A DNA stretch of 64,000 nucleotides from Mesobacillus zeae (GCF_003570705.1 NZ_QWVT01000008.1:124001-188000); one strand, 5' to 3'. Positions 53,689-63,297 are shown, counted from the stretch's first letter. Translations and numbers: made by a program. Notes: generated by a model not told the origin, from the sequence alone.

Positions 53689-55146
53689 ATGCGCAAGGCA
53701 TCCATCATTATGCTGCTTATTCTAATTGGAGTCTTCGGCACTGTAATCATTAGTCAGTGGGAGGCATTTCAGGAAGAAGGCAGGGAAACTGTGCAGAAAA
53801 GGGAACGGAAGCCATCTATCACCATTTCAGTTGAAACCGAAAAAGATGGTCTCCTTGTCAAACAGGAAGTCCGCGGCCTGGAGACAGGAAAGGTGTATCG
53901 TTTCGACTATCCAAAGATGGCTAAGGAAGTCTCTTGCAGCGGAAAAGACGGAAGACCGTGCGAAAGACTGGCTAACTATCCGAGCTCTTTTCAAATACCA
54001 AAGAAAGGTATTATATTCAGTTATAGAATGGCCGTTCAAGAAGAGCTCACTTCCTCCATGTTTGACCAGTGGATCGTTCAAATTCCCGATGCAAAAGAAT
54101 GGGATATTGCTATCAATGTCACAGATAAGCACCATGCAGGGGGAAGCTGGGCAGCCGGAATCCCATTTAAGGGAGATAAGCAACTTGATTTAATCGACTA
54201 CCATGCTTTCAAGGGGGAAAATCTCTATCCTGCACTCTATTGGCAAAAGAATGAATTAAAAAATGAAAAGGTCCAGCGAGGAATCGAAGTTTACTCTGTA
54301 AAAGGTAAGCGTGAATCTGCTTACGATTTTTCAGCTATAAGGAGCCTTTCCGAGAATGGGTACATATCAGTTGTCCTTGGAAGAGGCACAGGAGAAAAAT
54401 CAGGCAGCGGCTTGATTGTGAGTGAAGATGGTATCCTCCCCAAGATTCTAGAGGAAAGAGTGGCCACTGCATTGATAACTCAAAAAATCCCTTCTCTTTC
54501 GGCAGACGAACGTTGGTTAATAGAGGTTTTGGCGTCATTGTATACAAACCAAAAGCCGAATTCAGCAAGAGCCCAGGCTGTTCTGGCTGAACTAAGGAGG
54601 AAAATGTCTGAGGACCAACTTAAAGCATTTGCCGCTTCTTTTTCAAAGGAAAATGATTCCGTGTCGCATCAGCGGCTGGACGAATTGCTCAGCATGGCTA
54701 CGGGAAAAGAAACGAGGTTTTTATTTCTTAATAAGAGTTCCAATACACCATTTACCCCGCTTACTTTTTTTGAGACAAGGACAATGATTGTCGACGGAAA
54801 AAAGGAAGGAATTATCATGATTCTTGAAAATGGGTCAGCACCATTGCTACCAGCAAAGGAAATTTTCAGCGGCCTTGGTTTTGATGTTGAGGTTAAACAT
54901 ACCCAAGCGGGAAGTACTATCCTTCTTCAAAAAGACAAGGAAAGCTACCAGTTTTTCGAAAATCGCAGCATATTTTTGCATAACGGGGAAGAATACGGTC
55001 TTCTGGATCGTCCGTTCACTGTCCACAGCGGCAAATTGTTCATGGAGCCGGAAAAAATACAGTCTATTTTTAATGTGACAATCACTGGAAATGGGGAGGA
55101 AATCAGGCTTTCGCATACTGATGGCACTTTTAAAGAAGACAAATAA
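53689..55146 (+). CDS. Membrane-anchored protein with probable C-terminal stalk domain
   Basis: A 485-residue protein. An N-terminal TM anchor (ASIIMLLILIGVFGTVIISQW) is followed by a beta-rich domain (SITISVETEKDGLLVKQEVRGLETGKVYRFDYP) in about residues 40-200 and a helical middle (SADERWLIEVLASLYTNQKPNSARAQAVLAELRRKM). The C-terminal about 100 residues (MIVDGKKEGIIMILENGSAPLLPAKEIFSGLGFDVEVKHTQAGSTILLQKDK) resemble the copper-amine-oxidase-N/stalk domain. It is probably extracytoplasmic. Function unknown; not between ylbG and rsmD in B. subtilis as I recall it. Confidence 0.7.
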   Translation: MRKASIIMLLILIGVFGTVIISQWEAFQEEGRETVQKRERKPSITISVETEKDGLLVKQEVRGLETGKVYRFDYPKMAKEVSCSGKDGRPCERLANYPSSFQIPKKGIIFSYRMAVQEELTSSMFDQWIVQIPDAKEWDIAINVTDKHHAGGSWAAGIPFKGDKQLDLIDYHAFKGENLYPALYWQKNELKNEKVQRGIEVYSVKGKRESAYDFSAIRSLSENGYISVVLGRGTGEKSGSGLIVSEDGILPKILEERVATALITQKIPSLSADERWLIEVLASLYTNQKPNSARAQAVLAELRRKMSEDQLKAFAASFSKENDSVSHQRLDELLSMATGKETRFLFLNKSSNTPFTPLTFFETRTMIVDGKKEGIIMILENGSAPLLPAKEIFSGLGFDVEVKHTQAGSTILLQKDKESYQFFENRSIFLHNGEEYGLLDRPFTVHSGKLFMEPEKIQSIFNVTITGNGEEIRLSHTDGTFKEDK

Positions 55147-55428
55147 AAAACCCTGCATTTCTGCAGGGTCCTTCTATATCCTCTTTTAGGACAGAAGGCA
55201 AAGGGAGAGGAGAAACCGGAGGAAGAACTTATGGGGAAACGTAAGTCTTCTCCGCGGTTGGCAACAACATCCTCATTGATGTTGTTAATTTCATTATTTC
55301 CACAATCATTCTATTTATACACATTTTTTGATAATCCTTTTTTAAATGTGATAGGATAAGAAAGGCATAAAAAGCAGAACCCCGTATATGAAGGTTTATC
55401 CATATTGATATCAGAAGGAGTTCGTGAA
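55147..55428 (+). other. Structured 282-bp segment upstream of rsmD
   Basis: It contains three hairpins in a row: ACCCTGCA/TGCAGGGT (55150-55169, T6 on the - strand side), an imperfect stem pairing GGAGGAAGAACTTA with TAAGTCTTCTCC (about 55218-55256) and AACAACATC/GATGTTGTT (55263-55286). The middle stem includes the ribosome site of a 42-codon ORF. rsmD's own ribosome site AGAAGGAG follows at 55413-55420. Confidence 0.5.
55231..55359 (+). CDS. Candidate 42-aa short ORF upstream of rsmD
   Basis: ATG with GGAGGAAG 9 bp upstream. The peptide begins MGKRKSSPRLATTSSLMLLI and has a hydrophobic middle (SLMLLISLFPQSFYLYTFF). Its ribosome site is predicted to lie in a hairpin stem. No family is known; it may be a regulated small membrane peptide, a leader peptide, or a chance ORF. 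Confidence 0.35.
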   Translation: MGKRKSSPRLATTSSLMLLISLFPQSFYLYTFFDNPFLNVIG

Positions 55429-56482
<1,054 letters not shown>

Positions 56483-56505
56483 TAAAAGCAAAAGCGAGCC
56501 GTATT

Positions 56506-56818
56506 TGAACTGCACCCCGATTGTTAGACACACCAACTAACAATCGGAGGTGCTTTTCTTATGGCTAAATTTACAGTTGAAGAAAAAATAAATGCAGTTA
56601 GACGTTATTTAAACGGCAACGAGAGCCAACAAACAATCGCAGCTTCTATCGGCATACATAAGTCTGGACTTCAAAATTGGATCAAAAAATATATAGAATA
56701 CTATAACCACAAACGGATTAAGGCAAAATTTAAAGGCATGAGCCCGGTACAGTACCGGGTTCATGCCCTAGACGCTGCCTATTTAAATAACCGTGTCTAA
56801 CTTTATGGGGTCACTTCA
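56506..56818 (+). mobile_element. Internally deleted IS3-family (IS150-like) element, MITE-like
   Basis: A 313-bp element bounded by TG...CA ends with imperfect 26-bp terminal inverted repeats (19/26 identical; inner ends share GTTAGACAC) and flanked by 3-bp direct repeats ATT (56503-56505 and 56819-56821), the target-duplication size known for IS3. It encodes only an OrfA head fused to an OrfB tail. The catalytic DDE core is missing, so it can move only with help in trans. An 11-bp perfect hairpin (56517-56547) overlaps the ribosome site of its ORF. Confidence 0.85.
56561..56800 (+). pseudogene. IS3-type transposase remnant: OrfA N-terminus fused to OrfB C-terminus
   Basis: A 79-codon intact frame. 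Residues 1-44 (KFTVEEKINAVRRYLNGNES, then QTIAASIGIHKSGLQNWIKKY) are the OrfA helix-turn-helix; residues 45-79 (IEYYNHKRIKAKFKGMSPVQYR) are the C-terminal end of an OrfB integrase. About 300 residues, including the DDE catalytic domain, are deleted in frame. A translated product would be a small DNA-binding protein that could inhibit a full element. GGAGG precedes the ATG but lies partly in a hairpin stem. Confidence 0.88.
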
Positions 56819-56869
56819 ATTCCGGCTCGTTTTTTTTAGTGGAACTGTCCTCCAGGCTGCAATAAGTTG

Positions 56870-58090
56870 CTAGGTTTTCTGTGATCGGCGAGAATACAGG
56901 AAGATGTAGGCGCAAAGAGAAACAATCGTGATGGCAGGCCCTGCGAATACCAGATAATTGTGCCATTCAGCGATCTTCCAGCCTCCTTCAGTGATCTGGC
57001 TCATGACAGGTAAGGAATTCGATGTCTCATCATTATGGAAGAAACGGTTATATACTGGGTCCCATAAAAGCATTGCATAAACACCTGCAAAACAGCCATG
57101 AAGTATTCTGGCGATGAAGAAAGGCTTAAACCGGATATCCGTCTGTGCCAGGATACTTGCTACCTGTGCCTGGACACTAAAACCGCTGAAGCCGAGAATT
57201 ACGCTTGTAATAATAGCCTGCTGCATAAGAGTGGCGCCTTCAACCTGGCTTGTCATCTGGCTTCCAAGAGTGATTTCGAACAGTCCAGAAATAAAAGGAA
57301 TGCTGAGCTGTGCAGGAATATGCAGCAGGCCGAAAAGCAGTTCAAGAACTCCGGCAAGCAATGCTGTAACTTTTAAGTGGAACAACAATTTATTGACCAC
57401 CGAGAAAAGAATGATGAAGCCTCCGATCATCAGAAGGGTCTGAATGGATGACATGACTGCATCTCCGAGCAGCTTGCCAATGGGACGATTATCTTTCAGC
57501 CTTGTCTGGTGAAGGATACTGAAAGCTTCCCTGATTGACACGCGCCGCTCATTGGAGCGTGAACGCAGGTTTTCTTTTGTTCCGTAAAATCTCATGATCA
57601 GCCCCACGGTGATATTGCCAAGGTAGTGGGCAAGGGCAAGGATGACACCAAGACGAACATTATAAAAAAAGCCAACAGAGACAGCGCCGAAAATAAACAA
57701 GGGATTGGATGAGTTTGTAAAGCAGACGAGCCGTTCTGCTTCAAGGCGGGAAAGCTGGCCTTCCTGCCTTAGCCTGGCTGTTAATTTGGCACCCGATGGA
57801 TAGCCGGATGCCATGCCCATCGCCCAAACAAAGCCGCCAGCACCGGGCACCCTGAAAAGAGGTCTCATGAGCGGTTCCAGAAGTACACCAATAAACTTGA
57901 CGACTCCAAAACCAATCAGCATTTCCGATACGATGAAAAAAGGAAGCAGGGAAGGAAAAACAATTTCCCACCACATATTCAGCCCCCTTATGGATGCCTC
58001 GAATGCCTCCTGGGGAAATGCAATCAATGAGGCAGCCATAATCGTAACGGATATGGCGAGGAACATGGTTTTGAGTTTTGACTTTAGCAC
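56870..58090 (-). CDS. ylbJ: Sporulation integral membrane protein YlbJ
   Basis: A 406-residue polytopic protein of the nucleoside-recognition/gate family: FPQEAFEASIRGLNMWWEIVFPSLLPFFIVSEMLIGFG, then GMASGYPSGAKLTARLRQEGQL and CFTNSSNPLFIFGAVSVGF. It is needed for spore cortex formation in B. subtilis (sigma-E dependent). The start GTG 58090 (MLKSKLKTMFLAISV) has GGAGGGAGG upstream and gives the family length (408). Confidence 0.93.
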   Translation of the reverse strand: MLKSKLKTMFLAISVTIMAASLIAFPQEAFEASIRGLNMWWEIVFPSLLPFFIVSEMLIGFGVVKFIGVLLEPLMRPLFRVPGAGGFVWAMGMASGYPSGAKLTARLRQEGQLSRLEAERLVCFTNSSNPLFIFGAVSVGFFYNVRLGVILALAHYLGNITVGLIMRFYGTKENLRSRSNERRVSIREAFSILHQTRLKDNRPIGKLLGDAVMSSIQTLLMIGGFIILFSVVNKLLFHLKVTALLAGVLELLFGLLHIPAQLSIPFISGLFEITLGSQMTSQVEGATLMQQAIITSVILGFSGFSVQAQVASILAQTDIRFKPFFIARILHGCFAGVYAMLLWDPVYNRFFHNDETSNSLPVMSQITEGGWKIAEWHNYLVFAGPAITIVSLCAYIFLYSRRSQKT

Positions 58091-58320
58091 CGTACATCCT
58101 CCCTCCAGGGGTATAAAGCTGTGAAACAATGGCAAATGGTGATAGAATGAAGCATATTATATAGACACATCGTGCTGGGTTTGGCACAATATTTATGCTT
58201 AAACAGACAGCTGGGTACGTACCGGCTCCGGTCTTGTCCTCATATAACTCAATATACTCGCGCACGCACAAATTAGACCATTTGTTTATGGTTCCGTGAT
58301 ACCATAAAGGGGGAAATGGC

Positions 58321-59112
58321 ATGAAGCGTCCAAAAATCGGTTTGGCACTTGGTTCTGGAGGCGCCAGGGGGTTTGCGCATTTAGGCGCAATCAAAGTATT
58401 GAGGGATGAAGGAATCCCTGTCGACATGATCGCGGGAAGCAGCATGGGTGCCATGGTTGGCTGCTTTTATGGTGCCGGACTTGATATTGGCCGCCTATAC
58501 AAGCTGTCTACCGCGTTTAAAAGAAAATATTATCTTGATTTTACTGTTCCTAAAATGGGGTTTATTTCGGGGAAAAGAGTGAAGGAACTAATCAGGATAT
58601 TCACCCAAGGGAAAAATATTCAGGAACTGGATATTCCTGTTGCGGTTGTTGCCACAGACCTTGTAACCGGTGAAAAAGTTGTTTTTAGGGAAGGACCAAT
58701 TGCAGATGCAGTCAGGGCAAGCATTGCGATACCAGGAATCTTTGTTCCGGAAAAGCTTAATGGCCGCATACTTGTAGACGGCGGTGTCGCAGACAGGATT
58801 CCTGTTTCGGTTGTAAGGGAGATGGGAGCAGATCTTGTCGTTGCCATTGATGTTTCACACGTAAAAGCCAATGCTGAAATATTGTCGATCTTCGACGTTA
58901 TTATGCAAAGTATCGATATCATGCAAATGGAGTTAGTGTCTCACCGCAAAATTGCATCCGATATTATGATCCAGCCTAGGGTGGAAATGTTCAGTTCAAG
59001 GGCTTTTACGAATATTGAAGAAATCATCCTCATTGGAGAACAAGAAACCAGAAAACGGATCCCGGAGATTAAACAGGCGATTGAGGAATGGAAGGAGCCC
59101 AATACAGAATGA
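58321..59112 (+). CDS. ylbK: Patatin-like phospholipase YlbK
   Basis: A 263-residue patatin/RssA-type hydrolase. Oxyanion motif GSGGARG, nucleophile elbow AGSSMGAM (GxSxG, Ser about residue 41) and catalytic Asp in VDGGVADRIP. It probably hydrolyses acyl esters of lipids; substrate unknown. RBS: AAGGGGG. It overlaps ylbL by 4 bp (ATGA), so the two are translationally coupled. Confidence 0.93.
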   Translation: MKRPKIGLALGSGGARGFAHLGAIKVLRDEGIPVDMIAGSSMGAMVGCFYGAGLDIGRLYKLSTAFKRKYYLDFTVPKMGFISGKRVKELIRIFTQGKNIQELDIPVAVVATDLVTGEKVVFREGPIADAVRASIAIPGIFVPEKLNGRILVDGGVADRIPVSVVREMGADLVVAIDVSHVKANAEILSIFDVIMQSIDIMQMELVSHRKIASDIMIQPRVEMFSSRAFTNIEEIILIGEQETRKRIPEIKQAIEEWKEPNTE

Positions 59113-60134
59113 GCAAAAAAACATCTTTTCGAATCACATTGCTGGCGGCCGTACTTATACTTGCCAGTGCTTTCTATTATTTGCCTTACTATGTCACAAA
59201 GCCGGGTATGGCAAAGGAACTCTCCCCAATTATAAAAGTTGATGGGGGCTATGAGGAGGAAGGGAGTTTCATGCTGACAACGGTAAGGATGGGAAGGGCT
59301 AATATATATTCCTATCTTGTTGCCAAATACAGCAAGTATCAGGAAATCTTCCCGGTCGAAGCGATCAGGCAGGAAAATGAGACGGACGAGGATTATACCA
59401 ACCGACAGCTTCATATGATGGATAGTTCAAAGACGAACGCAATCGAAGTTGCCTATAAAAAAGCTGGCCTACCAGTAAATTACGATTACAAAGGGGTCTA
59501 CGTCCTGCAGGTCGTGCCCGGAATGCCTGCAGATGGTAAATTGGTTGCCGGGGACCATATATTGAAGCTTGATGGTAAAAAATTTGTTTCCTCCTCTGAT
59601 TTTATTGAATATGTAAGCTCGAAAAAAGCTGGGGAAAATGTAACCCTTTCTATCAAGAGAAAGAGCAAGCCAAGGGATGTGACACTCCCATTGAAACAGT
59701 TTGATAAGACGAGCGAAAGGGCAGGAATAGGTATCGTGCCGGTTGATGACAAAAAAATTAAAGTGAATCCAAAGGTCACTGTCAATTCGGAAGAAATCGG
59801 CGGTCCATCTGCGGGATTGATGTTCACATTAGAAATATACAATCAACTGAACAAGGAAGATATTACTAAAGGCTATGAAATTGCCGGTACTGGGACCATT
59901 TCCTCTGATGGAACGATAGGACCGATTGGCGGTATTGAGCAAAAAATCATTGCTGCTGACAAGGCACATGCCGATCTATTCTTTGCCCCTAATGAGAATG
60001 GTGCAAAAGGATCCAATTTCAGGGCAGCCGTGAAAACGGCAAAGGACATTGGAACAGGAATGAAAATTATTCCCGTAGATACATTTGATGACGCGCTGAA
60101 GTATCTTGAAAAATTGAAAGAAAAAACAAGCTGA
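59109..60134 (+). CDS. ylbL: PDZ-Lon-type serine protease YlbL (SepM family)
   Basis: A 341-residue membrane-anchored protease. N-terminal TM helix (ITLLAAVLILASAFYYLPYYV), a PDZ domain (GVYVLQVVPGMPADGKLVAGDHILKLDGKKF, residues about 120-200), and a Lon-like protease domain with catalytic Ser in EEIGGPSAGLMFTLEIYN and Lys in GGIEQKIIAADKAHADLF. In B. subtilis YlbL degrades the division inhibitor YneA after DNA damage. ATG 59109 overlaps the ylbK stop. Confidence 0.93.
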   Translation: MSKKTSFRITLLAAVLILASAFYYLPYYVTKPGMAKELSPIIKVDGGYEEEGSFMLTTVRMGRANIYSYLVAKYSKYQEIFPVEAIRQENETDEDYTNRQLHMMDSSKTNAIEVAYKKAGLPVNYDYKGVYVLQVVPGMPADGKLVAGDHILKLDGKKFVSSSDFIEYVSSKKAGENVTLSIKRKSKPRDVTLPLKQFDKTSERAGIGIVPVDDKKIKVNPKVTVNSEEIGGPSAGLMFTLEIYNQLNKEDITKGYEIAGTGTISSDGTIGPIGGIEQKIIAADKAHADLFFAPNENGAKGSNFRAAVKTAKDIGTGMKIIPVDTFDDALKYLEKLKEKTS

Positions 60135-60157
60135 CTTTTTCCAGCTTGTTTTTTTGT
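60125..60157 (+). terminator. Terminator of ylbKL
   Basis: AACAAGCTG/CAGCTTGTT (9 bp, 8-nt loop) is followed by T5 and overlaps the ylbL stop codon. Confidence 0.88.
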
Positions 60158-60176
60158 TAAGTTATATCGGGGGAAT

Positions 60177-61394
60177 TTAACCTATCGAGTCTTCAAAAAC
60201 CGGAGATTGGGCAAACTCTTTTTTTAACAGTTCTTCCTGTGCACGGCCGGAAATTCCGAGCGAGTAAATTCTTGAGGCCTTAATATCGAGATCAAGTTCG
60301 CCCTTCCTGCAGGAGGAAGCTTTTGAAACAAGAGGCAGTCCAAGATTCTTTTTATGAGATTGCAAATATCTTCTGCCTTTCTGTGTCATCCCTAGCAAAC
60401 GCAAATATTGGGCTCTTTTGAATTCTTCCATTTCCGTTTTTTTTGCATTTGTAAGGATGTGGACACACGCCCGCTGCAGCCTTGTCCACGTATAGCGCTT
60501 TGTCTTGATGGACTCCATGAATTGAGAAAATGATACAGCAGTAATAGCAGCTTTCTTGACCCGGTGCTCAAGGCCTTCTTCCATCTCGTAAATTTCCCGA
60601 AGCTCCTCGGCGGAACATTGAATCAATCTGTATTTTAACAGAGGCCAGTATTGATCCCATGTATGAAATTGGCCATAGGTGTTCAGGTAGTTCTGAAGGA
60701 GTCTGGAGGTAGTGGGCGGAAAGTATTTGTTTACCTGTTCTACGGACTGCCCTTCTTGGATAGCTTTGCGTATGCTTGTCGCACTTGCGATCGATTCCGA
60801 GGAAAAGTGCTCATCGTGATAGCCGGCGTTTTTCCGTGTAATCGTCACGGGCTTCATCCGGCTAGTCTGGCTTCGAATTGCCCTGATATACTGCAGCCCG
60901 AGAATATTGTTAGGCAATGATAAATCTACAAGGTTTTCTCCGGGTTGCAGCTCCTTAAAGCTTAGCGACGCGGCTTTAGGGTAGCTTACTCCTGTTGAGA
61001 GATGTGCCTTAATATTGTGTTGATATGCTGTATCTTTCTCTTCCAGGAAGTCAAGTGTTCGTATAAAAGCTGAAGTATCGCCTGCTTCGCTTCCAAAACA
61101 AAGTGAGCGGCATCCCGCGGCAGAGAGTATCGATACAGCTCCGTCTGCGAATGTCTCTGCTTGTTGGACAGCGAATTGATATGGGAGCTCGAAAACCAGG
61201 TCGGCACCGCCTAAAAGGGCCATTCTGGCTCTTGTCCATTTATCGCAGAGTGCTGGCTCGCCGCGTTGAAGAAAGTTCCCGCTCATGACGGCAATGACAA
61301 GGTCGGCACCGGTATCCGCTCTTGCTGCGGAGAGATGAAACTGGTGGCCGTTGTGAAATGGATTGTATTCTACGACTACGCCTACTACTTCCAT
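60177..61394 (-). CDS. tmcAL: tRNA(Met) cytidine acetate ligase TmcAL (YlbM)
   Basis: A 405-residue nucleotidyltransferase-like enzyme. The HxGH-type motif VVEYNPFHNGH is at the N-terminus, then AVMSGNFLQRGEPALCDKWTRARMAL and LPNNILGLQYIRAI. It activates acetate with ATP to form ac4C34 on elongator tRNA-Met. ATG 61394 (MEVVGVVVEYNPF) with GGGGAT; the open frame to 61463 is not used. Divergent from ylbN as in B. subtilis. Confidence 0.94.
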   Translation of the reverse strand: MEVVGVVVEYNPFHNGHQFHLSAARADTGADLVIAVMSGNFLQRGEPALCDKWTRARMALLGGADLVFELPYQFAVQQAETFADGAVSILSAAGCRSLCFGSEAGDTSAFIRTLDFLEEKDTAYQHNIKAHLSTGVSYPKAASLSFKELQPGENLVDLSLPNNILGLQYIRAIRSQTSRMKPVTITRKNAGYHDEHFSSESIASATSIRKAIQEGQSVEQVNKYFPPTTSRLLQNYLNTYGQFHTWDQYWPLLKYRLIQCSAEELREIYEMEEGLEHRVKKAAITAVSFSQFMESIKTKRYTWTRLQRACVHILTNAKKTEMEEFKRAQYLRLLGMTQKGRRYLQSHKKNLGLPLVSKASSCRKGELDLDIKASRIYSLGISGRAQEELLKKEFAQSPVFEDSIG

Positions 61395-61502
61395 GAGTTT
61401 ATCCCCTTTCAAACCTTTTGGTGAGGGTATATAATGAATAAAGGCTGTAAAAATGTTTAGCAAAGTTCCATTATGACTAAATTATAGTGTAAAGAAAAAA
61501 TA

Positions 61503-61531
61503 TTGACAAATAGGTAGGCGAAAGCTATAAT
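61503..61531 (+). promoter_or_regulatory. Perfect-consensus sigma-A promoter of ylbN-rpmF
   Basis: TTGACA (61503) - 17 bp - TATAAT (61526-61531), both hexamers exact. The leader to ylbN is only about 20 nt. This is the strongest promoter by sequence in the window. Confidence 0.92.
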
Positions 61532-61557
61532 TACCTTTGTTGCCTTGGGGTGATTCT

Positions 61558-62079
61558 ATGAAATGGACAATTAGTCAGTTGCAAAAATACCGAAACAAGG
61601 AATTTTTGATTGACGAAACGGTTAAGGCTGATGAGATCAAGGAAACCGATCCATCCATCCGTGCCGTATCTCCGGTGCATATAACCGGCAGGGCTGATAT
61701 CAGCTCTTCAAGAGTGACTTTTCATCTCCATTTTGAAGGTCATTTAATCCTTCCTTGTTCTCGGACACTGGTCGATGTAAATTACCCAGTGGATGTTGAA
61801 ACAACAGAAACTTTCCTTTTGAGTGATCATGAATATGGCATTGATGAGGAAGTGCACCAAGTAAAGGGCGATGTGATCGACCTGATGCCTGTCATCAGGG
61901 AAATTCTTTTGCTTGAAGTTCCAATCCAGGTTTTTTGTGAAGATGACAGCAGTCAGGAAGGTGCGCCCCAGTCAGGCAAGGACTGGGAAGTAATCCATGA
62001 AACTAAGAAAGAAAAAGTGGATCCCCGTCTGGCCGGTTTGGCAAATTTCTTTAATCAAAATGATTCATCTGAAGAATGA
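61558..62079 (+). CDS. ylbN: YceD/DUF177 family protein YlbN
   Basis: A 173-residue protein: MKWTISQLQKYRNKEFLIDETVKADEIKE, then RVTFHLHFEGHLILPCSRTLVDVNYPVDVETTETFLL, and the DUF177 end DPRLAGLANFF. The family sits next to rpmF in most bacteria and is linked to 23S rRNA accumulation. Here it lies 86 bp before rpmF, with no terminator between. ATG 61558 with GGGGTGA; length as in B. subtilis (172). Confidence 0.94.
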   Translation: MKWTISQLQKYRNKEFLIDETVKADEIKETDPSIRAVSPVHITGRADISSSRVTFHLHFEGHLILPCSRTLVDVNYPVDVETTETFLLSDHEYGIDEEVHQVKGDVIDLMPVIREILLLEVPIQVFCEDDSSQEGAPQSGKDWEVIHETKKEKVDPRLAGLANFFNQNDSSEE

Positions 62080-62165
62080 GTCACCTGAACAAATGAAACG
62101 CGGAGCACCGGCTGATTTGCCGGACTTCATAAACTACCTTAACTCTCTTTAAGGAGGTGGGAAGA

Positions 62166-62339
62166 ATGGCTGTACCATTTAGAAGGACGTCCAAAACTGC
62201 GAAAAGAAAACGCCGTACTCATTTTAAATTACAGGTTCCAGGCATGGTTGCATGCCCTAACTGCGGTGAAATGAAACTTGCTCACCGTGTTTGTAAGGAA
62301 TGCGGAACATACAAAGGCAAAGAAGTTGTAAACGACTAA
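62166..62339 (+). CDS. rpmF: 50S ribosomal protein L32
   Basis: A 57-residue ribosomal protein, [22 protein letters not shown]..., with the zinc-binding form of the C-terminal half: CPNCGE and CKECGTYKG supply four Cys. AAGGAGGTGG precedes ATG 62166. Under zinc limitation C+ paralogues can be replaced by C- forms; none is visible here. Confidence 0.97.
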   Translation: MAVPFRRTSKTAKRKRRTHFKLQVPGMVACPNCGEMKLAHRVCKECGTYKGKEVVND

Positions 62340-62351
62340 TTTCCTTTGAAG

Positions 62352-62387
62352 AAAGCACAGGATGCATGCATCCTGTGCTTTTTTTTG
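62352..62387 (+). terminator. Terminator of ylbN-rpmF
   Basis: AAGCACAGGATGCA/TGCATCCTGTGCTT is a perfect 28-bp palindrome followed by T7. Confidence 0.95.
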
Positions 62388-62541
62388 CGTTTATCCATCA
62401 ATGGTCATGCAGTATTTTGGGTGAGTGTATCTCTGAATATGGACAAATCATGTTTACCGGGCATTCTTTTAAGCTTTTAAGTTTATGGCAATATTGATAA
62501 AATGATAGGAAATGTATACCAGTACCACGAGGGGGAGCAGG

Positions 62542-63297
62542 ATGGATTCATATACAATCAACATGGAATCAAATGGAATATTGATATTTACAATCAACAG
62601 GCCTGAAAAGCGGAATGCTGTTGATTACAAAGTAATGGATGGTCTTTTGGAAGCCATTAAGCTTTGCGAGGATGATAAAGTTAAGGCCCTTGCCGTGACA
62701 GGAACGGGAAAGGCATTTTGTTCGGGGGGAGATTTGTCCATTTTTCATGGGCTGATAACAGCCGAAGAAGCAAGGGGGATGCTGTCAAAGATGGCTGGAA
62801 TTCTTTACAGGCTGATGATGCTTCCAAAGCCCACAGTTGCAGTGCTGAATGGCACAGCAGTCGGGGGAGGTTGCGAACTGGCATCAGCCTGTGACTTCAG
62901 AATAGCAAAAAGGGGAGCCAAAGCAGGTTTTATCCAGGCAGGCCTTGGGATAACGACAGGCTGGGGAGGAGGTACAATCCTTCTGGAGCGTCTTCCAGCT
63001 CCGAAAGCCTTGTCAATGTTGGCAGATGGAATGATACTTTCTTCAGAGGAACTGGAAAATATCGGATTCATTGATCGTGTTTTTGACGGTGGACCTGCAA
63101 ACGCATGCAACGCTTTTCTCGAGAATATACTTAAAAAGGATACAGATGTTTTGAAAGCTTACAAGAACATCCTTATTAGAAAATGGGTTTCCTCTTCTGT
63201 GAAGGAAAGAATAGAGGAAGAAGTCAACCAGTGTGCAATTTTGTGGGAGTCGGATGCCCATCATCAAAAAGTGGCTGAATTTTTTAATAAAAAATAA
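62542..63297 (+). CDS. Enoyl-CoA hydratase/isomerase family protein
   Basis: A 251-residue crotonase-fold protein: FTINRPEKRNAVDYKVMDGLLEAI, the oxyanion-hole segments GTGKAFCSGGDLSIF and VGGGCELASACDFRIA, and the QAGLGITTGWGGGTILLERL region. The usual catalytic-Glu position after GLG is not obvious (ITTGWG), so it may be an isomerase or a non-hydratase member. GGGGGAGCAG precedes ATG 62542. Between rpmF and ylbO it is an insertion compared with B. subtilis. Confidence 0.88.
   Translation: MDSYTINMESNGILIFTINRPEKRNAVDYKVMDGLLEAIKLCEDDKVKALAVTGTGKAFCSGGDLSIFHGLITAEEARGMLSKMAGILYRLMMLPKPTVAVLNGTAVGGGCELASACDFRIAKRGAKAGFIQAGLGITTGWGGGTILLERLPAPKALSMLADGMILSSEELENIGFIDRVFDGGPANACNAFLENILKKDTDVLKAYKNILIRKWVSSSVKERIEEEVNQCAILWESDAHHQKVAEFFNKK

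Larger units (their letters stand above)
56495..56837 (+). terminator. coaD terminator, split by the IS remnant
   Basis: CGAGCCG at 56495-56501 and CGGCTCG at 56823-56829 followed by eight T would form a perfect 7-bp terminator hairpin with loop TATTC if the 313-bp element and one copy of the 3-bp duplication were removed. With the element in place the arms are 321 bp apart. Confidence 0.8.
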
